From assembly GCA_018432935.1 (NCBI GenBank), contig JAHDSF010000002.1:120374-184373 (forward strand): a stretch of DNA of 64,000 nt, given 5' to 3'. The notes below the pieces were generated by a model, which did no database searches, was not told the DNA's origin, and saw only the letters and a program-made list of their open reading frames with translations. Below, one piece after another: positions 38,314-51,694 of the stretch (position 1 is its first letter; every line of letters starts with the position of its first letter). Made by a program: the position numbers and the translations under genes. The DNA comes from Rhodospirillales bacterium. GTDB taxonomy: Bacteria; Pseudomonadota; Alphaproteobacteria; Rhodospirillales; Shumkoniaceae.

Positions 38314-40185
38314 TCAGTAGCTTTCCAGCGCCTTCGGATTGACGCTGACCGGATACTCCTGGCGCAGGGCCTGAGCATAGCCGGACAGCAGGTCACCGCG
38401 CAGGCTCTCGGCCAAAGCCCCCTGGAACTGCTTGACGGCTTCGGGCTGGCTTGCCGGATCGACGGGCTGCACCGATTCCAGCACGCCGACCATGACGCCA
38501 TCGTTGACCCGGCCCGTCGCGGGCTGCCCGGGCTTGGCTGCGAACATCGCCTTGATCAGCTCCTGCGGCAGCGCCGAGTTGCGGTCGTTGCGCCGGAACG
38601 GCTCCGACGCCTTCGGCTCGGCGCCGACGCTCGCCGCAGCTTCCTGCAGCGATTTGCCGCCGGCGATCTGTTGCACCAGGTCTTCGGCAGTCTGCTTCGC
38701 CTTCTCGCGCTTCCGCTCCGCCGTCCATGCCTGGATCACGTCGTCGCGCACCTGCTCGAAGGGGCGGAGGGCCGACGGAATGACCTTGTCCACGCGGGCC
38801 AGGAAATAGGCGTCCGTACCGACCTCGGTGAGATCGGTATCGATGCCTTCCGAAGCGGCGAATACGGTCTCCAGGAAGGTCGGGCCCGCGGGCAGACCCG
38901 GAACCGGGTTGCCTTCCATGTCCAGGCCCTGGCGATCGACGGCAGGAACCTTGCGCACCTCCAGGTTCAGGCGGCCTGCCGCCTCCTCGAGGGTGGCGCC
39001 GCCGCCGAGGGCGTCCTCGAACTGGTTGGCAAGCCCGAACAGGGAATCGATCGCCTGCTCGTGGGCCAGCTCGGCGCGGATCCTGTCACGCACCTCGTCG
39101 AAGCTCGGCTCGCGCGCCGGCGAGACCGAGGCCACCTTGATGATGTGCCAGCCGATCGGGCTCTTGACCGGCTCGGTGTAGCCGCCTTCCGGAGCGGCGA
39201 ACGCAGCGCCCGCCATTTCGGGCAGCAGCTGCTCCTTGCTGACTTCGCCGATCTCGAGAGCATCGGGCTTCATCCCGGCGACCTCGTCTGCCACCGTCGC
39301 CAGATCCTCGCCCTTGCGCAACCGTTCCAGGGCTTCCTTGGCCTTCTCCTCGCTGTCCACCACGATGTGCTGCAGCTTGCGCCGTTCGGGCAGGCGGAAC
39401 TCGCCCTCCCGCTGCTGATAGGCGGTGCGCACTGCGTCGTCGGCAATCGCGATCTCACCGGCAAGCTTGGAAGCGTCGAGCATTACCGCCGTCACCGAGC
39501 GGTACTCGGGGGCGGAGAACTGCCGGGGATGCTCGGCGTGATACTTTTGCAGCGCATCCTCTTCGGGAGCAGGAATGTCGGTCATCGCCTCGTCCCGAAC
39601 GGTGAAGGTGGTGGCGACGCGCTCCTCCATCCGGTGCTTGAACAGGGCCGTGACCAGCGGCGACGGGGCCGTCGTCTCGGCGACGCTTTCGACGATCTGA
39701 GCCTGCTTGATGTCGCGCCGGGTGCGCGCCACGAATTGACTTTCGTCGAAGCCGTTGGCGCGGATCACCTGCTCGAACATGAGCGGGTCGAATGCCCGCT
39801 GCGAGTTGAAGAACTCCGGGTTCTCATGAATCCGGCGGCGCACCTGCTCGTCGCTGACGATGAGGCCGAGAGCGTCGGCCTCCTGGCTGAGCAGGGCCTC
39901 GTTGACGACGCGGCCGAGGACCGCGTTGGTGACGCCGATCGCACGTGCCTGCTCGCGGTCAAACTGCGGTCCGAACATGCTTTGCAGCCGCCGCATCTCG
40001 CGCATGTAGGCGTCGTTGAAGGCGTTGGGCGCGATGTCGACCTTGCCGACCGAGGCGACCACCGTTTTGCCGGCGCCACCCCGCAGAATGTCGCCGATGC
40101 CCCACGCCCCGAAGCTGATGATCAGAAGGACGAACAGGATCTTGACGACGAAGGACGTCGAGCGCGCACGAATCGCTTCAAGCAT
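38314..40185 (-). CDS. ppiD: Peptidyl-prolyl isomerase, PpiD/SurA-N type
   Basis: Inner-membrane-anchored periplasmic folding factor for exported proteins near the Sec translocon. The 623-residue protein starts MLEAIRARSTSFVVKILFVLLIISFGAWGIGD, one membrane helix, followed by a SurA-N-like chaperone region, one parvulin rotamase domain (about residues 250-370, with GWHIIKV), and a second degenerate one. The ATG at 40185 follows the PpiD family start; the frame runs on to 40305. It is followed by trpE 10 bp later and divergent from tpiA. Confidence 0.93.
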   Translation of the reverse strand: MLEAIRARSTSFVVKILFVLLIISFGAWGIGDILRGGAGKTVVASVGKVDIAPNAFNDAYMREMRRLQSMFGPQFDREQARAIGVTNAVLGRVVNEALLSQEADALGLIVSDEQVRRRIHENPEFFNSQRAFDPLMFEQVIRANGFDESQFVARTRRDIKQAQIVESVAETTAPSPLVTALFKHRMEERVATTFTVRDEAMTDIPAPEEDALQKYHAEHPRQFSAPEYRSVTAVMLDASKLAGEIAIADDAVRTAYQQREGEFRLPERRKLQHIVVDSEEKAKEALERLRKGEDLATVADEVAGMKPDALEIGEVSKEQLLPEMAGAAFAAPEGGYTEPVKSPIGWHIIKVASVSPAREPSFDEVRDRIRAELAHEQAIDSLFGLANQFEDALGGGATLEEAAGRLNLEVRKVPAVDRQGLDMEGNPVPGLPAGPTFLETVFAASEGIDTDLTEVGTDAYFLARVDKVIPSALRPFEQVRDDVIQAWTAERKREKAKQTAEDLVQQIAGGKSLQEAAASVGAEPKASEPFRRNDRNSALPQELIKAMFAAKPGQPATGRVNDGVMVGVLESVQPVDPASQPEAVKQFQGALAESLRGDLLSGYAQALRQEYPVSVNPKALESY

Positions 40186-40366
40186 GATGGAGCTCTTGAA
40201 TTTCCGGCCGGACGGCGCCCGGCTCCCTGCAAAATCGGCCGCATCATAAAGGTCGGCATGGCCGCGCGGCAACCCGTGAAATGGGTTAAGGTCCTGGAAG
40301 CGCAACGCCCCCTATGGTAAACAGCGCCAGCCCGACCGGGCGGAGCAACATTCAAGGAGCATCGCC

Positions 40367-41131
40367 ATGCCAAGCGAACGCCGTCCGCTGATCGCCGGAA
40401 ACTGGAAGATGAACGGTCTCGTCGCGGACGGAATGGCGCTTGCCGGCGATGTGGCGCGGCGCTACCGCGAGGCGAAAAGCCCGGCCTTCGACATGCTGGT
40501 GTGCCCGCCGTTCACGCTGATCGGCAAGGTCGCCGAGGCGGTGGCCGGAAGCGGGGTGGCGGTCGGCGGCCAGGACTGCCACCGGGACGCGAAGGGCGCC
40601 CACACCGGCGACGTCAGCGCGGCCATGCTCAAGGACCTCGGCTGCCGCTTCGTCATCGTCGGCCATTCCGAGCGGCGCACCAACCACGGCGAGAGCGACG
40701 CCGATGTCCGTGCCAAGGCCGAGGCCGCCCTTGCCGCCGGGCTGGCGGTGATCATCTGCATCGGCGAGACGGAGGCCGAGCGCGATGGCGGGCGGACCCT
40801 CGAGGTCGTCCGCACGCAGCTCGCCGGATCGCTGCCCGAGGTCGGCGACGCCGCCGCCGTGGTCATCGCCTACGAGCCGGTATGGGCGATCGGCACCGGC
40901 CGCACCCCTACCAACGCCGAGGTCCAGGAGGTGCACGCCCTGATCCGGCGCGAGCTGACCGGGCGGCTCGGCGCCGACGTGGCCAATGGGATCAGGATCC
41001 TGTACGGCGGCTCGATGAAGCCCTCCAACGCCAAGGAACTGCTTGCGCTGCCCGACGTCGACGGCGGGCTGATCGGCGGGGCTAGCCTGAAGGGCTCGGA
41101 CTTTTGGGCGATCGGCGAAAGTTGCCTCTAG
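40367..41131 (+). CDS. tpiA: Triosephosphate isomerase
   Basis: Interconverts dihydroxyacetone phosphate and glyceraldehyde 3-phosphate. The 254-residue TIM barrel has the catalytic lysine in GNWKMNG (Lys14), the histidine in VIVGHSERR, and the catalytic glutamate in [11 protein letters not shown], with the phosphate-binding GGSMKPSN and GGASL loops. AAGGAG precedes the ATG. A terminator-like hairpin follows at 41157. Confidence 0.98.
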   Translation: MPSERRPLIAGNWKMNGLVADGMALAGDVARRYREAKSPAFDMLVCPPFTLIGKVAEAVAGSGVAVGGQDCHRDAKGAHTGDVSAAMLKDLGCRFVIVGHSERRTNHGESDADVRAKAEAALAAGLAVIICIGETEAERDGGRTLEVVRTQLAGSLPEVGDAAAVVIAYEPVWAIGTGRTPTNAEVQEVHALIRRELTGRLGADVANGIRILYGGSMKPSNAKELLALPDVDGGLIGGASLKGSDFWAIGESCL

Positions 41132-41156
41132 CCATTCTGCTCGCCAGGGCTTAAAA

Positions 41157-41207
41157 CCTCGCCTCGATACCGTCCCGCACGCGAAGGCGGGGCGAGGGGT
41201 TTGTTTT
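41157..41207 (+). terminator. Probable terminator between tpiA and secG
   Basis: CCTCGCC (41157-41163) pairs with GGCGAGG (41191-41197), enclosing a second stem CCCGC (41174-41178) with GCGGG (41187-41191, sharing one base). GGTTTGTTTT follows. A composite hairpin with a T-rich tail 26 bases after the tpiA stop. Confidence 0.5.
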
Positions 41208-41225
41208 CGAAGGACCGGCTGATTC

Positions 41226-41555
41226 ATGGAAACCGTCGTTCTGGTGATACATCTCCTGGTCGCCATCGCCCTGGTCGGCCTGGTGCTGATCCAGCGCAGC
41301 GAAGGCGGCGGCCTGGGCATGGGCGGCGGCATGGGCGGTTTCATGACCGGCCGCGCTACGGCCAATCTGCTGACGCGCGCCACCGGCATGCTGGCGGCGG
41401 CCTTCATGGCGACCAGCATCCTGCTGGCGATTCTCGCCGGCGCCCGCCCGGAGGCGCGTTCGATTCTGCAGACCCCGGCGGCCAGCGCACCGGCCCAGAC
41501 CCAGCCCGCGGCGCCCGCCGAGTCGGAGGCGCCGAGGGCCCCGGTGGCGAAATGA
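41226..41555 (+). CDS. secG: Preprotein translocase subunit SecG
   Basis: Small inner-membrane partner of SecY and SecE. The 109-residue protein has two membrane helices (about residues 4-22 and 53-72) joined by a glycine-rich cytoplasmic loop (GGGLGMGGGMGGFMTGRATANLLTRAT), the family signature, followed by an alanine/proline-rich tail. It lies between tpiA and pyrG, its usual alphaproteobacterial position. Confidence 0.95.
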   Translation: METVVLVIHLLVAIALVGLVLIQRSEGGGLGMGGGMGGFMTGRATANLLTRATGMLAAAFMATSILLAILAGARPEARSILQTPAASAPAQTQPAAPAESEAPRAPVAK

Positions 41556-41591
41556 CGAGGCCCGGCAATGACGCCGACGCCAGGATTTCCG

Positions 41592-41622
41592 AGAGGCGGC
41601 ACCAGTGCCGCCTCTTCTCTTT
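41592..41622 (+). terminator. Intrinsic terminator after secG
   Basis: AGAGGCGGCA (41592-41601) pairs perfectly with TGCCGCCTCT (41606-41615) around a 4-base loop (CCAG), followed by the T-rich TCTCTTT (41616-41622). It begins 36 bases after the secG stop. Confidence 0.8.
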
Positions 41623-41624
41623 AA

Positions 41625-43283
<1,659 letters not shown>

Positions 43284-43303
43284 CAGTCACGCGGAAGCCT
43301 GCG

Positions 43304-44146
43304 ATGAGCGAAACGCGCCACGTTGCCATCGGCTCTATCACCCTCGGCAACGACCTGCCGCTGGCGCTGATCGCCGGCCCCTGCGCGATCGAGAGCCGGG
43401 CTCATGCCCTGGAAACCGCGGCTGCGCTGGGCGAGATGGCGGCCGGGCTGGGAATCGGTCTGATCTACAAGTCGTCGTTCGACAAGGCGAACCGCACCAG
43501 CGTGGCGAGCGCGCGGGGGCTCGGTATGGCCGAGGCGCTGCCGATCCTCGCCGAGGTCCGCGCGACGACCGGGCTGCCGGTGCTGACCGACGTCCACGAG
43601 CCCGGCCAGTGCGCCGAGGTGGCGAAGGCGGTCGACGTGCTGCAGATCCCGGCCTTCCTGTGCCGCCAGACCGATCTGCTGGTCGCCGCCGGGCAGACCG
43701 GACGTGTCATCAACGTCAAGAAGGGACAGTTCCTGGCGCCGTGGGACATGGCGAACGTCGCCCGCAAGGTCGAGTCCACCGGCAATCATCAGGTTCTGCT
43801 GACCGAGCGCGGCGCCAGCTTCGGTTACAACACGCTGGTCTCGGACATGCGCGCCCTGCCGATCCTGGCGGGGACCGGCTGCCCCGTCGTCTTCGACGCC
43901 ACCCATTCCGTGCAGCAGCCGGGCGGGCAGGGCAGCTCGTCCGGCGGCCAGCGGGAGTTCGCGGCGGTGCTGGCGCGGGCGGCGGTGGCGGTCGGGGTTG
44001 CCGCGGTGTTCATCGAAACCCACCAGGACCCGGACCGCGCCCCCTGCGACGGACCGAACATGATCCCGTTGCGCGCACTGCCCGCCGTCCTGGAGACGCT
44101 GCTTGCTCTCGACCGCGTCGCCAAGGCCCGCCCCGTCATCCTTTAA
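43304..44146 (+). CDS. kdsA: KDO-8-phosphate synthase
   Basis: Condenses phosphoenolpyruvate and arabinose 5-phosphate to make KDO-8-P for the LPS inner core. The 280-residue TIM barrel has GPCAIES (about residues 26-32), [12 protein letters not shown], the [12 protein letters not shown] segment, and [12 protein letters not shown]. The class I or II (metal) status depends on the FLCRQ region: the conserved cysteine is present here, suggesting a metal-dependent type. It follows pyrG and precedes eno, a common gene trio. Confidence 0.96.
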   Translation: MSETRHVAIGSITLGNDLPLALIAGPCAIESRAHALETAAALGEMAAGLGIGLIYKSSFDKANRTSVASARGLGMAEALPILAEVRATTGLPVLTDVHEPGQCAEVAKAVDVLQIPAFLCRQTDLLVAAGQTGRVINVKKGQFLAPWDMANVARKVESTGNHQVLLTERGASFGYNTLVSDMRALPILAGTGCPVVFDATHSVQQPGGQGSSSGGQREFAAVLARAAVAVGVAAVFIETHQDPDRAPCDGPNMIPLRALPAVLETLLALDRVAKARPVIL

Positions 44147-44178
44147 TCACTTGCGCCGCCGTCGGGCCGTGGCTATGA

Positions 44179-45507
<1,329 letters not shown>

Positions 45508-45536
45508 CCGTCTGATCAGAGCCTCAGAGCCGAATC

Positions 45537-45574
45537 AGGCCGGCCACCCCGAAAGAGGTGGCCGGCCTTTCGTT
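45537..45574 (+). terminator. Intrinsic terminator after eno
   Basis: AGGCCGGCCACC (45537-45548) pairs perfectly with GGTGGCCGGCCT (45557-45568), 12 bp with an 8-base loop, followed by TTCGTT. It lies 29 bases after the eno stop. Confidence 0.8.
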
Positions 45575-45593
45575 GAGGGAGCGTTCGCGCCCG

Positions 45594-45610
45594 CTAAACC
45601 ATCCTTAACC
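45594..45610 (+). promoter_or_regulatory. CtrA-like box upstream of ftsB
   Basis: CTAA-N7-TTAACC (CTAA at 45594-45597, TTAACC at 45605-45610) differs by one base from the TTAA-N7-TTAAC recognition site of the cell-cycle regulator CtrA. It lies 61 bp before the ftsB start. A single near-match by eye; chance occurrence is possible, though AT-rich words are rare in this GC-rich sequence. Confidence 0.35.
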
Positions 45611-45671
45611 ACGGCGGCGCGACACTCCGGGAAACACGGCAGAAGCCGGTCGAATAGGGGGTCGAGTGGTC

Positions 45672-46013
45672 ATGTGGGCCGCACTGCGGGCGCGTATGCG
45701 GGAGGTGGTGTGGCCGATCATCGGCATCGCCGCCGTTTCGTATTTCGCCTATCATGCGGTGGAAGGGGATCGTGGCCTGCTTTCGTGGTGGCGGCTTCGC
45801 CACGAGGTTGAGACTGCGACCGAGGTGAAGGCCGAATTGGCTGCCGAGCGGCAGCGACTGGAGCAGCGGGTGCGTCTGCTTCACCCCAACAGCCTCGATC
45901 CCGACATGCTGGACGAGCGGGTGCGTCTGATGCTCAACTACGCCCACCCCGGCGAGATCGTGATCCCGACCGGCAGGATCCCGGCTCCCGAGCCGGCGGA
46001 GGGAACCCGGTGA
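45672..46013 (+). CDS. ftsB: Septum formation initiator, FtsB/DivIC family
   Basis: Small bitopic division protein that joins FtsL and FtsQ at the septum. The 113-residue protein has one membrane helix (about residues 12-30), a periplasmic coiled coil (VKAELAAERQRLEQRVRLL), the LDPDMLDERVR segment, and a proline-rich tail. AGGGGG at 45655-45661 fits the ATG at 45672 best; a GTG at 45666 is possible. Position between eno and pdhA is the usual alphaproteobacterial site of ftsB. Confidence 0.9.
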   Translation: MWAALRARMREVVWPIIGIAAVSYFAYHAVEGDRGLLSWWRLRHEVETATEVKAELAAERQRLEQRVRLLHPNSLDPDMLDERVRLMLNYAHPGEIVIPTGRIPAPEPAEGTR

Positions 46014-46075
46014 CGCCGCAGGCCTTGGCGGATGCCCCTGGCGGCCAGTCGACATGTCCTGAGAATGCAACGATG

Positions 46076-46142
46076 TTAACCGATTTTCGGTTAATCCAGT
46101 CCCGGACATTCATTTCTGGGGGCATCCAACCCACATTGTTGG
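46076..46142. promoter_or_regulatory. Two inverted repeats in the pdhA upstream region
   Basis: TTAACCGA (46076-46083) and TCGGTTAA (46087-46094) are a perfect 8-bp palindrome with a 3-base spacer; CCAAC (46126-46130) and GTTGG (46138-46142) are a 5-bp pair with a 7-base spacer. Both lie in the 222-bp gap between ftsB and pdhA. No T-run follows the first, so an operator is more likely than a terminator. No binder can be named. Confidence 0.4.
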
Positions 46143-46235
46143 TATGAAAATCGTCCTGCGGTTCCGGCCGGTCCTCGAACTCGGCTAGCCGCCAGGGCTC
46201 GCGGTACAGTCAGCTCCAGTAAAGCGGGAGAAACC

Positions 46236-47261
46236 ATGGCAGCGGCAGCAGCGCGGAAATCCCAAGCCACCAGCGCGCGCAAAGGGGCGCAGAATCGCCC
46301 CGGCAAGGAAGAGCTTCTCAAATTTTATCACGACATGCTTCTGATCCGGCGCTTCGAAGAGAAGGCAGGCCAGCTTTACGGCATGGGCCTGATCGCCGGC
46401 TTCTGCCACCTTTACATCGGCCAGGAGGCGGTGATCGTCGGCATGCAGTCGATCGCCAAGGATGTCGACACCCTGGTCACCAGCTATCGCGACCACGGCC
46501 ACATGCTGGCCTGCGGGATGGATCCGAAGGGCGTGATGGCCGAGTTGACCGGGCGTATCGGCGGCTACTCCAAGGGCAAGGGCGGCTCGATGCACATGTT
46601 CAGCCGCGAGAAGAACTTCTTCGGCGGCCACGGGATCGTCGGCGCCCAGGTGCCGATCGGCACCGGTCTTGCGTTCGGCCACAAGTACCGTGGCGACGGC
46701 GGCGTCAGCTATGTCTATTTCGGCGACGGCGCGGTGAACCAGGGCCAAGTCTACGAATCCTTCAACATGGCCAGCCTGTGGAAGCTGCCCGTCGTCTACG
46801 TGGTCGAGAACAACCGCTACGGCATGGGCACCTCGGTGGCGCGCGCGTCGGCCCGCACCGAGCTGCACCGCCGCGGCGAGGCCTACGGCATCCCCGGCCT
46901 GCACGTCAACGGCATGGACGTGCTGGAGGTTCGCGAGGCCGGACGCACGGCGGCCGAGCACGCGCGGTCGGGCGAGGGCCCGTACATCCTCGAAATGGAG
47001 ACCTACCGCTACCGCGGACACTCGATGTCGGATCCCGCCAAGTACCGCTCCAAGGAGGAGGTCAGCAAGATCCGCCAGGAGAAGGACCCGATCGAAAACT
47101 TGCGCAAGGTCCTGGTCGACGAGCATATCGCCACCGAAGACGAGCTCAAGGAGGTCGACCGCAAGATCAAGGCCGTGGTTACCGGAGCGGCCGACTTCGC
47201 CCAGGAGAGCCCCGAGCCCGATCCGGCCGAGCTCTACACCGACGTCCTGATCGCGGTATGA
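46236..47261 (+). CDS. pdhA: Pyruvate dehydrogenase E1 component, alpha subunit
   Basis: With PdhB, decarboxylates pyruvate using thiamine diphosphate. The 341-residue protein has the ThDP-binding block from GDGAVNQG to VVENN (about residues 163-190) and the [11 protein letters not shown] segment, the phosphorylation-loop region in mitochondrial homologues. An alanine-rich N-terminal stretch of about 20 residues precedes the fold. GGGAG precedes the ATG. First gene of pdhA-pdhB-pdhC-lpd. Confidence 0.97.
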   Translation: MAAAAARKSQATSARKGAQNRPGKEELLKFYHDMLLIRRFEEKAGQLYGMGLIAGFCHLYIGQEAVIVGMQSIAKDVDTLVTSYRDHGHMLACGMDPKGVMAELTGRIGGYSKGKGGSMHMFSREKNFFGGHGIVGAQVPIGTGLAFGHKYRGDGGVSYVYFGDGAVNQGQVYESFNMASLWKLPVVYVVENNRYGMGTSVARASARTELHRRGEAYGIPGLHVNGMDVLEVREAGRTAAEHARSGEGPYILEMETYRYRGHSMSDPAKYRSKEEVSKIRQEKDPIENLRKVLVDEHIATEDELKEVDRKIKAVVTGAADFAQESPEPDPAELYTDVLIAV

Positions 47262-47295
47262 CCGCCCGTGCACCGAGACCTGTGGGGATAACCAG

Positions 47296-48705
<1,410 letters not shown>

Positions 48706-48726
48706 CCGCAGGAAGGGGGATTTCTC

Positions 48727-50022
48727 ATGCCGATCCCGTTGCTGATGCCTGCGCTCTCGCCGACCATGACCGAGGGCACGCTTGCGAAGTGGATCAAGAA
48801 GGAAGGGGACGAGGTCAAGTCCGGCGACATCCTTGCCGAGATCGAGACCGACAAGGCGACCATGGAATTCGAGGCCGTCGACGAGGGCGTGCTGGGCAAG
48901 ATCCTGGTCGAGTCCGGCACCGAGGGCGTCAAGGTCAACCAGCCGATCGCCGTCCTCCTCGAAGAGGGCGAGGACGCGGCGGCCCTGGAGTCCTACACGC
49001 CTGCCGAGCCCTCGACATCTGCCGCGCCGTCTCCGAAGCCGGTCGAGGCGCCGCAGCCTGAACCGGCCGCCGCCGCCCCCGCGCAGACCGCGGCCAAGCC
49101 CGCCGAGCCGGTGAAGGGCGATCGCATCTTCGCCAGCCCGCTCGCCCGCCGCCTCGCCAGGCAGGAGGGGCTCGACCTCGCGGCGATCGCCGGCAGCGGG
49201 CCGCACGGCCGTATCGTCAAGCGCGACATCGAGGAGGCCAGGAAGGCCCCGCGTCCCGCCGCGTCGCCCGAGGCGCCGCAGGCCGCGGCTGCCCCGGCTC
49301 CGGCCGCCGGGGCGGCGCAGATCCAGGCTCCGCACACCGCGGTGCCCAACAACAACGTCCGCAAGGTCATCGCGCGGCGACTGTTGGAATCCAAGGTGAC
49401 GATCCCGCACTACTATCTGACCATCGATTGCGAGGTCGACGAACTGCTGAAGATTCGGGCCCAGCTCAACGCCCGTTCGCCGGAGGGGGAGGGGGCCTAC
49501 AAGATCTCGGTCAACGACTTCGTCATCCGTGCCGTCGCGCTGACCTTGCGCCGCATGCCACGGGCCAACTCGACGTGGTCAGAGGAGGCGATCCTCCAGT
49601 ACGAGGACGTCGACGTCAATGTCGCCGTGGCTACCGAGAACGGGCTGCTGACCCCGATCGTCCGCAAGGCCGACACCAAGGGTCTGGCCGCCATCTCGGC
49701 CGAGGTGAAGGCTCTCGCGGTCAAGGCGCGCGCGGGCAAGCTGACGCCCGAGGAGTACCAGGGCGGAGGTTTCACGATCTCGAACCTCGGCATGTACGGG
49801 GTCAAGGACTTCGCGGCCATCATCAATCCGCCGCAGTCCGGCATCCTGGCGGTCGGCGCCGCCGAGCAGCGCCCGGTGGTCAAGGACGGCGCACTCGCCG
49901 TCGCCACCGTGATGAGCTGCACGCTCTCCGCAGACCACCGTTCGCTGGACGGCGCCGTCGGGGCCGAGTTCATGGCGGCATTCAAGAAGCTGATAGAAGA
50001 TCCGTTGTCGATGCTGCTGTAG
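48727..50022 (+). CDS. pdhC: Dihydrolipoamide acetyltransferase (PDH E2)
   Basis: Core of the complex, transfers the acetyl group from lipoamide to CoA. The 431-residue protein has one lipoyl domain (1-80, lysine in ETDKATMEF), an alanine/proline linker, the peripheral-subunit-binding domain ([28 protein letters not shown], about 137-170), and the acyltransferase domain ending in the catalytic [15 protein letters not shown] motif. It lies 21 bp after pdhB. An unusual 209-bp gap with repeats separates it from lpd. Confidence 0.97.
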   Translation: MPIPLLMPALSPTMTEGTLAKWIKKEGDEVKSGDILAEIETDKATMEFEAVDEGVLGKILVESGTEGVKVNQPIAVLLEEGEDAAALESYTPAEPSTSAAPSPKPVEAPQPEPAAAAPAQTAAKPAEPVKGDRIFASPLARRLARQEGLDLAAIAGSGPHGRIVKRDIEEARKAPRPAASPEAPQAAAAPAPAAGAAQIQAPHTAVPNNNVRKVIARRLLESKVTIPHYYLTIDCEVDELLKIRAQLNARSPEGEGAYKISVNDFVIRAVALTLRRMPRANSTWSEEAILQYEDVDVNVAVATENGLLTPIVRKADTKGLAAISAEVKALAVKARAGKLTPEEYQGGGFTISNLGMYGVKDFAAIINPPQSGILAVGAAEQRPVVKDGALAVATVMSCTLSADHRSLDGAVGAEFMAAFKKLIEDPLSMLL

Positions 50023-50032
50023 TTCCATGAAA

Positions 50033-50224
50033 ACCAAAGGGGCACAGAGACACAGAGGAACCTGTACGCCGGCCGAAGCTTGGCAGGGTAATAGCAGCCA
50101 CAGACGGACCCCGCTCTGACGAGTGTTTTCCGTCGTCATTCCGGCGAAGGCCGGAATCCAGGGACGCCAAGTTCATCTGTGGCCAATGTTTGTGTCTCTG
50201 TGCCTCTGTGGTCCACCCTTTGTG
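50033..50224. repeat. Nested palindromic repeat element between pdhC and lpd
   Basis: The gap is built symmetrically. The outer arms are CACAGAGACACAGAGG (50043-50058) and the inverted counterpart in TGTGTCTCTGTGCCTCTGTGG (50191-50211), each flanked by AAAGGG or its complement. Inside them GCCACAGA (50097-50104) pairs with TCTGTGGC (50176-50183), and the centre is a perfect hairpin ATTCCGGC-GAAG-GCCGGAAT (50138-50157). No reading frame is present. It looks like a small non-coding mobile repeat (MITE- or REP-like) that landed in the pdh run. Similar cacagagg and cattccggcgaaggccgg words are, as far as I recall, scattered in many proteobacterial genomes. Confidence 0.65.
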
Positions 50225-50231
50225 AGGCGCC

Positions 50232-51641
50232 ATGGCTGATACTTCCTTCGACCTCGTCATCATCGGCAGCGGTCCGGGCGGGTATGTGACCGCGATCAGG
50301 GCCGCTCAACTCGGCATGAAGACCGCCGTGGTCGAGCGCGAGCACCTGGGCGGCATCTGTCTCAACTGGGGCTGCATCCCTACCAAGGCGTTGCTGCGCT
50401 CGGCCGACATCTTCCACTCCATGAAGCACGCCGATGCTTACGGCTTGTCTGTCAATGGCTTGGGGTTTGATCTTGAGAAGATAGTCAAGCGGTCCCGCGG
50501 GGTGGCGAACCAGCTTTCCTCCGGTGTGAAGACGCTTCTCCGGGCCAACAAGGTTGCTGTGTTCGACGGCCACGGCCGGCTCTCCGGCAAGGGCAAGGTC
50601 CATGTCGAAAAGGACGGCAAGGGCGTCGCCGACCTTTCGGCCAAGCACATCATTCTCGCCACCGGCGCCCGTGCCCGCGCGCTGCCCGGAATGGAGCCGG
50701 ACCGCAAGCTGATCTGGACCTACAAGGAGGCGCTGGTCCCCAACACCATGCCGAAGCGCCTGCTGGTCATCGGCTCGGGCGCCATCGGCATCGAGTTCGC
50801 CAGCTTCTTCAACGCCTTCGGCTCCGAGGTCACGGTCGTCGAGGTGCTGCCCCGCGTGTTGCCGGTCGAGGACGAGGAGATCTCGGCCTTTGCCCGCAAG
50901 CAGTTCGAGAAGCTGGGCATGAAGATCCACACCTCGGCCACGGTGAAGGGTCTGAAGAAGGGCGCCGATACCGTCACCGCGACGATCGAGCAGGAAGGCG
51001 GCAAATCGTTCGATCTGACCGTCGACCGCGTGATCATGGCAGTCGGCATCGTCGGCAACGTCGAGGACCTCGGCCTCGAAGGCAGCCTGGTCAAGGTCGA
51101 CCGCAGCCATGTGGTGACCGACGGTTTCAGCCGCACCGACGAGCCCGGCGTCTATGCGATCGGCGATCTTACCGGGCCGCCGTGGCTGGCCCACAAGGCG
51201 AGCCACGAGGGCATCATCTGCGTCGAGAAGATCGCCGGCCTGCCGGACGTGCATCCCCTCGACCCGACCCTGATCCCCGGCTGCACCTACTGCTATCCGC
51301 AGGTGGCCAGCGTCGGACTGACCGAGAAGCGCGCGAAGGAGAAGGGGATCGAGGTCAAGGTCGGCCGCTTCCCCTTCATCGCCAACGGCAAGGCGATCGC
51401 GCTGGGCGAAACCGAAGGGTTGGTGAAGACGGTGTTCGACGCCAAAACCGGTGAGCTGATCGGCGCCCACATGGTGGGCGCCGAGGTCACCGAGCTGATC
51501 CAGGGCTACGGCATCGCCAAGACCTTGGAGACGACCGAGGCCGACCTCATGCACGCGGTGTTTCCGCATCCCACGCTGTCGGAAATGATGCACGAATCGG
51601 TGCTCGACGCCTACGGCCGGACCCTGCATTTGAAGCGTTAA
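50232..51641 (+). CDS. lpd: Dihydrolipoyl dehydrogenase (PDH E3)
   Basis: Reoxidises dihydrolipoamide with FAD and NAD+. The 469-residue protein has the N-terminal FAD site (IIGSGPGGYVTAIRAAQLG), the redox-active disulfide in GICLNWGCIPTKA, the NAD site GSGAIGIEFA (about residues 180-189), and the C-terminal HPTLSEMMHE with the active-site base. The disulfide loop reads CLNWGC, not the commoner CLNVGC; this variant occurs in alphaproteobacterial PDH-linked enzymes. It follows pdhC across a repeat-filled gap. Confidence 0.97.
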   Translation: MADTSFDLVIIGSGPGGYVTAIRAAQLGMKTAVVEREHLGGICLNWGCIPTKALLRSADIFHSMKHADAYGLSVNGLGFDLEKIVKRSRGVANQLSSGVKTLLRANKVAVFDGHGRLSGKGKVHVEKDGKGVADLSAKHIILATGARARALPGMEPDRKLIWTYKEALVPNTMPKRLLVIGSGAIGIEFASFFNAFGSEVTVVEVLPRVLPVEDEEISAFARKQFEKLGMKIHTSATVKGLKKGADTVTATIEQEGGKSFDLTVDRVIMAVGIVGNVEDLGLEGSLVKVDRSHVVTDGFSRTDEPGVYAIGDLTGPPWLAHKASHEGIICVEKIAGLPDVHPLDPTLIPGCTYCYPQVASVGLTEKRAKEKGIEVKVGRFPFIANGKAIALGETEGLVKTVFDAKTGELIGAHMVGAEVTELIQGYGIAKTLETTEADLMHAVFPHPTLSEMMHESVLDAYGRTLHLKR

Positions 51642-51694
51642 CGCATTGAGGAGAAAGGCCGAGGCCGGGTTGAAAAGACCACCGTCCTGGCCAT

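Noticed and set aside
50023..50231. An insertion sequence between pdhC and lpd
   Set aside because: No transposase frame and only about 200 bp; kept instead as a small non-coding repeat.
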